From contig OZ037766.1 in assembly GCA_964035545.1 (NCBI GenBank), forward strand, positions 12,471,722 through 12,535,721: a DNA stretch of 64,000 nucleotides. Reading direction: 5' to 3'. The notes beneath the pieces were generated by a model that saw only the letters and a list, made by a program, of their open reading frames with translations, made no database searches and had not been told where the DNA came from. The position numbers and the translations under genes were made by a program. Origin of the DNA: Bugula neritina. Lineage: Eukaryota > Bryozoa > Gymnolaemata > Cheilostomatida > Bugulidae. Each line of letters opens with the position of its first letter. The first letter of the stretch is position 1. This document shows, one piece after another, positions 37,101-49,320 of this stretch.

Positions 37101-40100
37101 TAAAAATAGTCTTTATTTTGAAAATTACATTTGCAGAGCACCAGAAATTTGACACTTTGTCCTAAAAAAAACAAAATTTATTCAAAATATTATAACACCC
37201 TGACAACATATATATACATACATGCCTGCAGTTATAAACTTTATACTAAAAAGATGTAGAAAGTTTATAACTAAAAACAAAAAATATTAACAAAAATATT
37301 TGTTACGAGAGCAACAAACATACCTACTGTTATTAGCATTTCACATTTATAAATTTCTCTTATAATACCAAACTGCATGTTTTTTAAAATAAATTGAGCT
37401 GTATTCATTTAGGAACGCAACTTTGTAAAGTGGGAAATACCCACAGCACAAGGTAACTATGTCAAATACCTTACAAAATACTTTTAAAACGCTAATGTTT
37501 TAATTGCTTTTTTTAGGTAAACCTGAATTTAATACTCATGCAATATAATTTGGCAAGAACAGATTCACCTCAAAAAGACCTCTAGAAAAGGGAAATAGCC
37601 TGTGAATCACAGCCAGAATATCATCTGGTGTATGTGAAAAAGGAGCCCAGCAGACAAGGAAGGTTCCGATGACAGCTACCCCCACACAAGCCACACCCAT
37701 AAATCTAAAATAATAAATTCGAAGAGTGAAAACATAAAATCATTTCATTAGAAAAACCAAAGAACATGCAAAAACTTGAATTTCATAGCACCCAATACCT
37801 ACAGCAATAAAAAACTTGGAACTTTATTAATATACATTATAACACAATGTATATTAATTTATAACTTTTTTGAAACTTTTAGTAAAACACTATTTGCAAC
37901 ACTACCTAAAACTACATACATGTATATCATTTTTAAACTGTCGGTATTCAACTTACAATTTGACCTTCAGCAACTTTTCTTGCACATAATTTAGATTTTA
38001 AACGGTGTAACAGTACCATGCATAATATTCCATGTAATAAATATATCATGAATATACTACTTATATTATTATAATGTGTGAAATACCTTTTTGCATATGA
38101 TGTTTTCTGATTAAAATAGTAACCAAGAATATACACGAAAAAAGGGAAGGCATGGTAAAGCTCCATCTGCTTATAGTTGAGGGCCAAACAAAAGGCTATA
38201 GAGCCTAGCAGGATTCTATTTCTGTCCAAGAGAGCCACAGCAAGAATAAAGAATCCCAGGCTAACACTGTTATATCTAAACATCTGAGTTAAGTATTATA
38301 ATTGACGTGTTAGCTTATTTTGATGGCAAGGAGGATGGATGATAATATTTTGAATTAGAAAAATTCATATGTAAATAAAAACATTTCATTTTTTCATCAA
38401 GTGCACATGACGTGTAAAGTTTTCCCATTTTATGAGATTGCAGATAAATTATAGATTGCAAAATAATTTACTTTTAATTACTTTTTGAAAAAAAATCTCA
38501 ACAACTAAGTGACTTTGAAAAATACGCATTAACGCATGAGACTAGTATATTGGAAACTGCAAAAAGAGCTGAAGTGAAAAGGATACTGAAAGTGCCCATG
38601 GTCAATGATGACAAGTCCAGGGTAAAGTAGAAGCGAGAGCAAAGTATGCCATGATACCTACAATATGGTAAATATAACACATGTGTTTAAACAAACAAAC
38701 TACTCTGTATAGAATAGGTGTTTCCAATATAAGTCATAATAGAAGCCTATTTATATTTTATGCACACTCCTTAGGTTGCTGCATAATATAACTTGACAAC
38801 TACGTGGAATTTACCTCAAGCCAAAAACAGGTTTTCCTCCGTACTTTGAGTATCGTACTGCTTTGAAATAATGCAATGAACAAGTTATACTCTTAGTAAA
38901 GAGGTAATAAATTGTACACATATTTTAATGCAATAATTTTATTGCAATGTATTTCAAAGTACTAAAGGTTAGGTAAGTAAAACTTTTACATTACCTGACA
39001 ATATGTGAAACCCAGTATTAGCTTATTAAAATTATATAACTTACTACAAAATAACATTATTTCATTATGCAACGATAAAACAACGCTAAACAAAACTACA
39101 ACAGTATAAATGAATGTGTTTAAATTTTAATCTTAAGAAAGCACAAAACCTCACTCAATATCATGATCTATCACAGAGCTGCATGTATAATAAACAGAAA
39201 GTTTAGAATGCAAAGGAGCACAGAATCAATATATAAACACATCAAAATGTTTGGGCATTTCCAGCCTTATAAATTAATTTTCATCTATACAGTGCAAACG
39301 TGCAGCTCTCATACTGTATGCATTATTATACATACAAAATTTTGATGCTTAATCACTTTAAAATGTAATCGTTCATATTATTCAACAAGAAAATAGAAAG
39401 TTCAACTCTAAGTTGACTGATCAAGTTATTACCTTGTGAGAAAAACTGTTGGAGTAGAGAAGACAACTAGGGATGTAGACAAGAAGATCGCTAATAAGAA
39501 CTACAATGTGACAATATAAATTAATTTTGTGTATAAAACAAAACTATTTCTTAAAACAAAATATTACCAGTATATGTAAGACAATGCTTAGATTTATACT
39601 GCTGATAAGCAGTATTAGTGTTATAACAGCATGTATCATAGCAAATAGGTATAACAGGTATAACAGCATGTATAATAGCATATAGGTATAACAGGTATAA
39701 CAGCATGTACTATGGCAAATAGGTATAACAGGTATAACAGCAGGTATTATAACAGCAGATGTTATGACAGTACAGAAGTTTATCATACTAATATATCTAT
39801 AACCTTGTTTCATACCTGAATACCTCATAAACAGCTTGTGGTGATAAGATTCAACTCCTCGTGATCCGTGGAGCTCAACCCATGACTGATTCAACATAGA
39901 ACCCCTATAATTACAGCACAACCATCAATCAATCAATAACAAAAATATCAGAGGTCTGATGAAACACTGCAGTATAAACTTTAAAGTAAAAATAAGAGTA
40001 GAGTCAGTAGTAAACTGCGCCAGAACGAAGATAATATTTATCACAGCGTCATATATAGAGTTTAGTATTTATACTTACACACTCCCTACCAGCCAGCTAT

Positions 40101-40690
40101 GATATGCAGTCAAAGGTGGGTAATCGAGTCCCCAATATAACAAATCATTATCTGATGAGTTTTTATACCTGAAAAATAGATTATTCCTTTTTAATTACCG
40201 CTCAACAGATTTACTATCCTTATTGCCGGTATTCTTGATTTAAAATATACATTTCAGAAAATTTAAATATATAAATCTACTAATACAAAGAAAGTTAAAA
40301 CTGTTAGTCATACCATTGAGATGCTGGTAGATTTATTGTAATCTCCTGCCAGTGTCGCTGAGCTTCGTAATCACCAAACATGGGACCTGTGTTCATACCT
40401 GTATAGTCACAAGCGATGTAATATAATCTTTCAAGCGAAAAAAATGCTATGCTTTTAACACGTGCTAAAGCATTTTGTGATATTTACCATATAAAGTTGC
40501 AGTTATTCAAAGGTCTAAAAAATGTTGTTTTGCTTTTGAATGATAAAAAAACACAAGTGACAAAAATATAACTCGTTGAAAAGAGAATTTGTATGATCTT
40601 TGCAAATTTACCTGAATAAGGGAATGTGCTTATGACCCATCGCAAAAACAGTGACAGTACAACCAATAGAGAGATAAGTAGTAACTCCAT
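34114..40690 (-). CDS. ALG6: Dolichyl pyrophosphate Man9GlcNAc2 alpha-1,3-glucosyltransferase
   Basis: ER membrane enzyme that adds the first glucose from dolichyl-phosphate glucose to Man9GlcNAc2-PP-dolichol in N-glycan assembly. Fourteen minus-strand exons join in phase to 477 residues: 40690-40612, 40398-40314, 40168-40079, 39904-39816, 39500-39433, 38657-38587, 38275-38087, 37704-37569, 37161-37076, 36724-36640, 36046-35976, 35871-35803, 34740-34617, 34305-34114. Recognisable family blocks are the N-terminal [11 protein letters not shown] helix, [16 protein letters not shown] (luminal loop with the catalytic-type Asp), [70 protein letters not shown] and [12 protein letters not shown]. It is slightly shorter than the human protein (507), the gap lying between the last two exons. 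The gene is convergent with KCMF1, 543 bp apart. Confidence 0.95.
34471..34513. repeat. Long perfect hairpin in the last ALG6 intron
   Basis: Two 20-base arms (34471-34490 and 34494-34513) are exact reverse complements around three bases. Flanks to about 34445 and 34555 extend the match imperfectly (GGCCAGAATTTG versus a reversed CAAATATA...CATTCTGG). This suggests a small foldback or MITE-like element. Confidence 0.7.
35237..35603. mobile_element. MITE with about 35-bp terminal inverted repeats
   Basis: The left end AGGCCTGGCTTCACGCTCGT, followed by GAGAATCACACGAAA, is mirrored at the right end by TTTCGTGTGATTCTCACGAG, then TGTGTGGCCAGACCT. The element is 367 bp, noncoding, and lies in the ALG6 intron between 34741 and 35802. 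No convincing target-site duplication was found, so the superfamily is not assigned. Confidence 0.75.
39621..39770. repeat. 37-bp tandem repeat, about 3.5 copies
   Basis: The unit is GTATAACAGCATGTATAATA followed by GCATATAGGTATAACAG, with small changes, then a degraded partial copy. It lies in the ALG6 intron between exons 4 and 5. There are no spacers, so it is not an array of another type. Confidence 0.85.
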
Positions 40691-42388
40691 CTACAGGACA
40701 TGCAACTGACCTATTAACAAAAATATTTTACGACTAGACATCAATGAACATTACACAATATTACAAATAAGATAACAATCAGCCTTTGTCATGCCCGGTT
40801 TTTTACCTCTGACCACAAATTATGAAAATTTTAAATAGCGATAGTTTTTTTACCAAGTTAATTGCATTATCTACAATAGAAATCATTTAACTGACTTTAT
40901 CTGGCCATTGAGCTAACACTTTGAATATAAAGATTTCTAAAAACATCCATAAAAGATAGAATTTACTAATTTGTTTATTGCAGTTTCAATTTCTTATTGC
41001 AGCTAAATTAATTAGGTTGAAATAATATTGTTAGCTAAATAAAAATATATACAGAATCACAATAATAAGTATTCAGCAACTTACTGTTACAACTATTGAA
41101 GTAAACACTTTTATACAAAAAAATTCACTGACTTTTTGAAAACACAATTTATCTTTAATAGGTTTCTACCTACAGCATCATTTTTATAAAATACATTCTT
41201 TATTAGTACCTAACTTAAAAAAAACTAAGCAAAACAAGTATATGAACAAAAATAAGATTGACATCAACTAAAGCAGACAGCACATTAAATTGTAAATGCC
41301 TAGTATGACAGCAAGTAGAACTTTTTCTTGAAATATGTATCATAAGAAAAACTTGAAACAAACTTAATAGAAAAAGGTCAGGACTTCAGGTGTGTAACTG
41401 ACAACAAAATATAAAGAGAAAAAAATTATAGCTGGATGGTTAATAAATGTGGAAAAACTAGAGTGACAAGGTTATAAAACATATTGTTATAGACTAATTC
41501 AACAGCACTTAAAACTCTACATGAAATTTCGAGTAAATATCTTAGGACTTCCAGATTGATGATTAAATTATTTATATGTTTATAAATAATGAATAGAAAA
41601 ACATTTCAAATGAATTCTTTTTCAAATTTAGGGCTGCTCACCAACTGCCAACTACAGGACTAAAGCTTCAACTTTTCCCCTTCAAGTTCTGCTATAGCTA
41701 CAATAATTGACAAGTGGCACATAAAATAACAAAAACTTGGAGTTTGTTGGTTGTAAATATTAGGAAACCGCATGAATGATTTTAATATAGCTGTAAAAAG
41801 TTAGATGCTAAACACATTAAATCACTGTCTGACCATGTATGTTGCATATTACTATTACAAATATAAAATAAGTTATGCTGTTATTATTATATTTATTATA
41901 ATAACTTATGAGCTGGTCATCATTCAACCTTAAGTTAAACTCTATTAGTATTACTAGTAATACAATGCGAGTTTCTTATTAAGTCCAAATCAGTGTAAAA
42001 CTAAAAGTAACAGAGTATAACTATAAATATAAGTAAGCACAAAATTATAATAAATGTAACATTAACAATACTAATAGTCTTATTTATCCTTAAGGGCCGT
42101 AAGCATTTAGATTATTTTTTACATTTCAGCAAAAGTTTGCATGCTTTTCAACTGTTTTATCAGCATTTCATCCAATTTCTTATACGAAAACACTACAAAA
42201 ATGCAAGTAAAAGTGGTCACATTAGGTGTCTTAGACTTGCCCAGACTTGCCCGCGAGCTTGCCCTCCGTGTCCTATTCTGACGTGGGGATGGCAAAATAG
42301 CCCTATTGTAGCGTGAGTTTATATCGCGTAGAGTTATTAAAGGCGGGTTTGTCTCAGATTCTCGTCATTCGTAGCTCAAATCACATGA

Positions 42389-42445
42389 ATGTTACTCTTC
42401 GGGTGGCTACTAATAACTAACGTTAGCTACGCAACATCAAGAAAG
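42389..42445 (+). CDS. Candidate first exon encoding a signal peptide (unidentified)
   Basis: ATG opens MLLFGWLLITNVSYATSRK and the frame reaches a GTAACT donor in phase 0. Residues 1-15 form a short hydrophobic core with a plausible cleavage after SYA. The sequence just upstream is GC-richer than its surroundings, as a promoter might be. No downstream exon could be connected with confidence; joining to the acceptor near 44197 gives only eleven more residues (LSLHSRHKYS and a stop). This is a guess from signal-peptide shape and donor. Confidence 0.25.
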
Positions 42446-42669
42446 GTAACTAATTTGACTGTTTTCAAATGGACTATTCCATTTCGCTGGTTTGTAACTT
42501 GCTGTAAATCACAAAATAATTATCTTCCCTATTTTAATTTCAATTATCACGTCGACCACACTACCAGAAAATTACTTTTGAATATGCAGTAAATGATGAT
42601 TTTCAACCGTTTTGTGATGAATTATAGGTTAGTAGTTGTCTACGTAAAATCAAGTTTTAAAATTTGTAA

Positions 42670-43440
42670 CTGAATCAGTGAATCACAGTATCAGTATGAG
42701 TATGACTATGAATATCAATATCACTTATTCACTATGTCTATGACTCTCACTCAGTCTATGACTATCGCCTATTGGTGAACTATTAGTATTATTAATAATA
42801 TTCAATGGTTATATTTATTAATACTATTAATAATCATAATGATAATCATATGACATTTGACAATTACAATATCAGTATGTTACGGAGCAGGATCAGTTTC
42901 GAAACTAATACTAATACTAATAGTAATACTTATAATATTAGTTATAACTATAAGTATAAGTTATATCGATAGCAATATTAATATAAATATTTATATTCAT
43001 AGTAATATTAATAGCAAATGTAATATTATTAAGTTGATAGTTATACTTGCAAGTTATAGTATAAAGCAAACGAAACAAGTATTAATTTGAACTGCTGGTC
43101 TTAAAATAAAAAATAAAATAAATATAAATAATAAATTATAATAATTTAATTATACTAATACTAATAGTAATAGCAATACTTTTACAGTAATATAATTATA
43201 ATAAATTTATAGAACCCAAACAACTTTAAATTTAATGAACAACTTTAAATACAAACATAAAGATAATATTAAATAATTATAATCATAATGGTCATAACAA
43301 TAAATATGATTCCAATAATTACCAATATATTATATAATATTTAAATTATTTTAATTTATAATTATAATCATAATTTTTATAGTTATAGTAAATAAATCAA
43401 ATATGACATAATTACTATAATATAAAGCAGTCAGTCTATC
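42670..43440. repeat. Degenerate triplet/hexamer simple-sequence cluster
   Basis: Irregular six-base units such as TATGAC, TATGAA and TATCAA, merging into TAATAC/TAATAG runs on both strands. Units vary every few bases. It is not coding. Confidence 0.7.
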
Positions 43441-44850
43441 TCTAATGCTGATTGATATTCAGATTGTTATGACTGTATCATTATTCACTAACTCTAAGAG
43501 TAAGTGACTACAATTATTAGTATCAATGTTGTGTTAGAGTACTATACCCATTGGAATTTTGATAAATCCATTATATTTACAACTCTGCCTGTTACAGCTA
43601 TTAATAAATTGAACCAAAATACCAACAGTGCCTAATCTACGCCTTATTTGTAAAATAATCACTATCATAATGCTCAAGTTAATAGATTGGAAATTATTGA
43701 AAATTATATTGATGCCAATATAACTATGACATTGCATGCATCCAAGTAGTGATGTTGTAATATATCTTGGAAGATAATTACATTATAATAAGAGTTAAAT
43801 TCCTCTAAGTAACTTTTTTACAATTATTCCTTAGAATAACTATAACTTATACTCCTAATATTTAGTAGCGCATTAGTTTTAGATTGAGCTACTAATTGTA
43901 TTTATTGCATGTGAAGGTTAGTTATTCTCCATCAGCTGCATGAATGTGACTGGTAAATTTTGTAACCTTTGGCAGTAATAACTCTATAGCATAAATTAGA
44001 CACATTTTTATAAAAATACATAATTGCTATAGCTGCTAGTAATTCTAATGGGTGAAATAATATTACTTTCACCAGCATTAATTTTTACTTTGTTCATGCT
44101 TCATGAAGCATTTTCTAAATTCTTTTTTAAATAAATTTCTACAATACATATAATGTGCTGAATAGATTACATATGCTGGGGTTCTTCCTTTACTGCAGCT
44201 CAGCCTACACTCCCGCCACAAATATTCCTAAACTACTAGCTCCATCAGCACACAGGTTGATGGAGCTGTATTGATAGAAACTGGAATCATGGAAAATGGC
44301 AAGTATTTTACTCAATAAGAATGCAGTTTTTTACTTCTACAAATTTGATAGCCTACACTATTCTATTTAAATGGAGACTGGTCTGACATAATGTGTCTGC
44401 AATTTATTAGTTATAATATAGTAAATACTATGCGGGCCTATAGATAAAAAGGCTCAAAAAATAATTAAAAAAAAAACATTACGCAATGCTGTACTTATTA
44501 GCAATGTGATACTTAGCAACTAATTTCACATTATTATTGTTTGCAAAGTTTTATATATCTACATATGTTTGTTCAATTCAGTGTTCTGGAATAGAAGGTT
44601 CCAACAGCAGGGAAAAGCCTTGAACAAGATATTATGTTCTACATCTCCAACTCATTTTAACTTTGCTGGTCAGTTCATTGTGTATCTGGAGCATAGTTTT
44701 GTATTTTCAAGTAGTCCATCAGATACCTTTGTAGATAGTTAAGATTACAATGTTTGTGCAATGATGTCCATAATGTTGAACTGATTTATTGAAACTAAAA
44801 CTGTTCTTAATTATAACAAAACTTGACAATCTTTACAAAAGACTAATGTC

Positions 44851-45464
44851 CTATAATCTATCTTCATTGTAAACAAAATTAGAAACTTCCACATCAGCAA
44901 ATTGTTTATCATCATCTGTAGGTGGAAGACGCTTGCACTCAGTTATAAAGGCAAGCTGAAAGTGGTTTTCTTTGCCTTCTATGAAGATTTGAAAAGAGCC
45001 AGAAAATTAATACTCTATAACTGCAAAACCATGTTGTAGTGTCTTGTGTTATTGATTGAATCATCTAAAAGAAAAATTGTTGTATCATTATAATTTTGCT
45101 GTTAATGAATTAGCAAATCTACTTATCTTGGTAAATATGTTCAAGAACAAATACTATAGTGTAATTCAGTTTTGGTTATGTGTATGCTCCTTAAGTGAAT
45201 TTACAGCAGATGTTAAACTATATATTAGAGACTGATATGGGAATTAAATTTAAGCTAACCATGATGATGTAAATAGCTGTTGTATGTGACTTGGAGAACT
45301 CTGCTGGCCATGTCAGTTCAAATACACCATTATTGAAATTCAGCCTTTTCACAACTATGGCAGCATTCTGACTGCTCCTTAGCTTTCTGCGCCTGAAATT
45401 TCTTCTACTTGTACCATTCTTCTATTGGTGGAATGTTAGTCTATAACAAACAGGTGTACCAAAG
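44851..45464 (-). pseudogene. Candidate C-terminal exons of an unidentified gene, possibly a pseudogene
   Basis: Three minus-strand segments are phase-compatible: 45464-45260 (acceptor TTTTTCTTTAG, donor GTTAGC), 45064-45022 (acceptor TCTTTTAG, weak donor GTTATA) and 44978-44851 (acceptor TTCATAG, stop TAG). They read, in part, FGTPVCYRLTFHQ, then NAAIVVKRLNFNNGVFELTW, then GKENHFQLAFITECKRLPPT, and end NFVYNEDRL. The composition and the alternation of hydrophobic residues look like a beta-rich extracellular module, perhaps fibronectin-III-like. An in-frame TAG at 45422-45424, just after FHQ, either kills the frame or is the end of an intron (CACCAATAG|AAG). No upstream exons were found and the family is not recognised. 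Confidence 0.35.
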
Positions 45465-46129
45465 CTAAAGAAAAATCTAATTCACTGCACTAGGATATTA
45501 TTCAACTCATTTAAATTTAATATATAGCAGTAAAACAATCACATAATTGTATTTATTTTATCAGCTTTACTTTACAAAGCTGAACCATATGATTTAGTAA
45601 CTTGTCACCATAATAAACATTGTACAACATACAAATTGAAAACCTGATGTGATTGCTTTTTAATAGAATATACATCACAAACATGTTACTTTAATAAGCA
45701 TGTTCATAATAAAAGTATTAAACCAGTTTGAAAAATTTTTTGTTATGTAAGGGATCACAAAACTACATCATTTTAGATTTGTAGCTTAATGTTCCTTAAG
45801 CAACGGGCTGCTATGACTAATTAACTTTCTATCATTGCATTTGATTGTTCTACTCATAGTGTATTGGCGAGTTAAAATTATTGGTAATTTAATGTATATT
45901 TTAGCTACCTCTGTACAATCAATGTCATAGTAATATCTATTGGATTTTAAATTTCACTGAGTTTATAGTAATTCATTGCATAACATTTGGCTAGTTCTCT
46001 AGTTCATTAAATAACCATACGAACTTTAATTTACAACATGGCAAAACACACAAAGCAAAATTAAAATAAGCATATTATGAACCAATGTAATTGATAAGTG
46101 ATAATGCTGTTGTAAAACATAAATTATCA

Positions 46130-46760
46130 AATTGAAATAGTTATTATTACTATTAGTATTACTATCATTATAACAACTATAATTATTATTAGTATTACTA
46201 TTAGTATTAGCATTAGTAGTAAAAAATGAGTAGAGTTCAACATATACAATCTAGCTTACTATAAAAGTAGAAGTAGAACTTCTAAAACTATCATCTGCAT
46301 CATTATCAGAACTATGAGTAATACTAGTAGTTGTACTGATAGTAATACTATTAATGTTATTTAATTATTGATTATTAATTATTTATTGATACTAATAGTA
46401 ATAGACAATAGTAATAGTATAACTATGAGTATGAGACTTGGGCTGGCAGTGATTATCACTATCAGTATCAGCATCGTCATAGTCAAAAGTTACAAGAATT
46501 AGAAGCCATATTGATATTCATATTGATATTCTCATTGAGTTATGCATAGCCATATTCGTAGTAATAGACATAGTCAATCACTGATTGAGTTAATGTCATA
46601 GTGATACTCATACTCATAATTAATTTATACGATACTCATACTCATAGTCATAGAGTATCATAGTCATAGTGACACTTCACCGTGAATTTCAATTTAATAA
46701 TAATTTTAATTCAATGTTATCATTGTAATTGTTGCTAATAGTAATAGTAATATTATGTCT
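46130..46760. repeat. Degenerate triplet/hexamer simple-sequence cluster
   Basis: Runs of ATT/AGT triplets (TATTATTACTATTAGTATTA) pass into GATATTCATATTGATATTC and CATACTCATAGTCATAG hexamers. Both strand orientations of a unit are mixed within the cluster. Confidence 0.7.
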
Positions 46761-47499
46761 TACTCTTAGTCTAACAGCAGCTTTATGAAGAAGTTGAACA
46801 TAACTGATAACAAAGCAAATTTAAAAAATAATACTGTAACAATCAATATAATAATAATGTATATCAATATGCTAGCAACCTAATTTTCAGCTCACTTCAT
46901 TAACTTTCCGTGCAGTATTGTGATAGAATAAATTTATTAATGGTGACCTTGACATCTTCGTCCAAACGCCTTTCACGTCAAGCCCCGAACCAATTTGTAA
47001 AAATTTTGGATTTTTTACTTTTGATTATTTTTTACGAAAAGAGCTTCAAAATAAATTTAAAAAAAAGTGAGCTGTTGTCCACATGAAAAGAAATATATGA
47101 GCCAATTTTCTAAATTCAAAAAGTTACCAGAGGGTCACAATATTTTTTTTAAAAAATCTGTATTTTCACGGCAAGCTCTATATGTTAATATAGAAAAATA
47201 GAAGACAACTCTTCTTTCAGATTTTTCATGTGCCATGGTCACGTCAATATCAGTTCTATTAACACATATATTTTAATTCATTTTTTCTGGTATATTGAGT
47301 TGAGATTTTTTTTATATATTTTGTGAATGCAACTAAAAAAGTATGAACTTTTATTTAACAGTAATTGATTTTATCAAAATAACCTGGATGCCTACGATGT
47401 TTAAGGAACATTTTTTTATAACTCTATTCACCAAGAATCATTATTATATTCATAATCTTTTTTGTTTACAGGCACTGTAAGCAGCAACATTTAGTTTTA

Positions 47500-47950
47500 C
47501 TACAACTCTAAGCCTAAGAGTAAGAGTAAAAGTGAGTTCACGTTGCTGTTGGCGGTACCAAATACAACTTCAACTTCAAGTAGACTTAAAATTTATCATC
47601 GTGATTATTAACATAAACAAATTCAACTAAAAAGTTAAATAAAAAAGATTGAATGAGCATGGCAATCATTGCAAATGCACCAGCTAATGCTAAGCATACA
47701 GTCACACATCAACTTCAAGTGATCATCACCATGATCATGTTCATCAACTCACACTCACGCTGACAGTGCCATACAATCACATTAGACTAATAGTAATACT
47801 AATACTAATAGTAATAGCAATACTAATAGTAATACTGTAATAGTAATACTGTAATAGTAATACTGCAGTAGTCTAATACTAAGTCTAATGCAGTAGAGTA
47901 ATACTACTTGACGATTATCATGATGATCATGACATCATCATGATCACTCG
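47500..47950. repeat. Degenerate triplet/hexamer simple-sequence cluster
   Basis: CTAATAGTAATACTAATA-type units, then repeated AATACTGTAATAGT blocks, then a palindromic ATCATGATGATCATGAT run. Confidence 0.65.
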
Positions 47951-48359
47951 GCACTCAATCATCACTGCCTAACTAGTTTGCACTGAAACCAAATCTTGAC
48001 ATTAACCAAACCAAAATTTAAAAGCCTGCGGCATTTAAATACACCATGGTCATGTTGATTATACCATATCAATTACTATTATTATTATACTTACAATTAA
48101 TGAATTATAGGCTTGTACTTGTAGTTGTAGCAGAGCAATTTGCAACACTATTGTTGCTGTGACCTTGACTGAGAGAAATGTAATATAGATTTGAGCAAAA
48201 GATGAACTTCAACTATATATTTATTTCGGTTATTACCTCTAAAGTTTATGAAGAGCTCATTGTATAAATATAAAGATTGTAAGGCTATTTCTTTTTCCGG
48301 ATATTATCTTAACCACGCCGATATTACTACTTGCATCGCGGCCTAAAAGTAAAACTAAT

Positions 48360-49320
48360 TGTAAACTACTACTACTACTACTACTACTACTTAGTACTAT
48401 TACTAGTAGTACTAGTATCAATCCAATATAATATTAATCTTGTAGTTGAAATTTTAATTTAAACTTTGATTATAATTTATATTATTATTGTGGTTAATAT
48501 TTATATTCATATTGATATTCATATTGATACATTAACTTAAAGTTAAAGTTAATCTTATGACAATGACATTGACTATGAGTATCAGTATGAAATAATTGAA
48601 GACAGGGAACTTGTAAGTGTAACTGTAACCAGTCGAGCGGCTGCCAGAGGAGAGCTTATCTCTATATTATCTAAGAAAAACTTATTCCACACTAGTTTTC
48701 TACCACGAACAATTCGTGAAATGCACGGAGATTATAATAATTAATTACAAAACGGCAAATGCTGTAACTAGTGCTAACCCTGGTCTAATGTAAGTTGTCA
48801 CTAGAGGCTTCCCTATAAACTTTTCAGTTGCTGCGACAGTCCTACCTCAACTAAGGTAATAATATTAATGACAATCACAATAAGCATCAGTATGACTTGA
48901 AGTTATCAGTTAATCACTTAAAGTTATAGTTAATCTTATCCATGTGATTAATCCTTGAAATTGATAGCGATACTTAAAATAGTGATATTTATCATAATCT
49001 TCAATAAGTATAATATTATGTTCATAATTATAATCCTAATGTCAATGATATATTATAATCTATATTATTTATATTATTGCTCACATTGGTTGTCATTATC
49101 ATTATGAATATGGTATTCAATTTCATATTGATATTGATATTTTAAGAAATTTTATTCATGTTCACTTCAACTTATAGGTATTTATATAAATAATACTGTT
49201 ACTATTAAATAATTATTCTAAAGTAAACAGTAACACTTGAAAATTAAAATAGTTATATTGATAGTATCAATATCACTTTCAATATCAATATGAATATAAA
49301 TGTTTTAATTTTCAAGTCAG
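48360..49320. repeat. ACT microsatellite and neighbouring degenerate clusters
   Basis: (ACT)n of about eight perfect units at 48367-48392 is followed by a mirrored AGTACTATTACTAGTAGTAC stretch. Farther on are CATATTGATATTCATATTG units and AACTTAAAGTTAAAGTTAA units. Confidence 0.65.

Larger units (their letters stand above)
40691..44850. other. ALG6 upstream and repeat-rich intergenic region
   Basis: AT-rich spacer. 42230-42390 is distinctly richer in GC and CpG and may be a promoter. A signal-peptide-like exon candidate follows at 42389. 42670-43440 is a degenerate simple-sequence cluster. Nothing else is supported. Confidence 0.5.

Noticed and set aside
38815-38863. Possible additional ALG6 exon (frame ending GGKPVFGLR)
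   Set aside because: Its phase does not fit between exons 39500-39433 and 38657-38587, which join directly in phase 0.
39621-39770. CRISPR-like array
   Set aside because: The units are contiguous with no unique spacers, and the genome is eukaryotic.
39544-39921. 125-codon antisense ORF rich in Ile, Leu and Cys
   Set aside because: It is created by the 37-bp tandem repeat joined to ALG6 exon 4 sequence out of its true boundaries.
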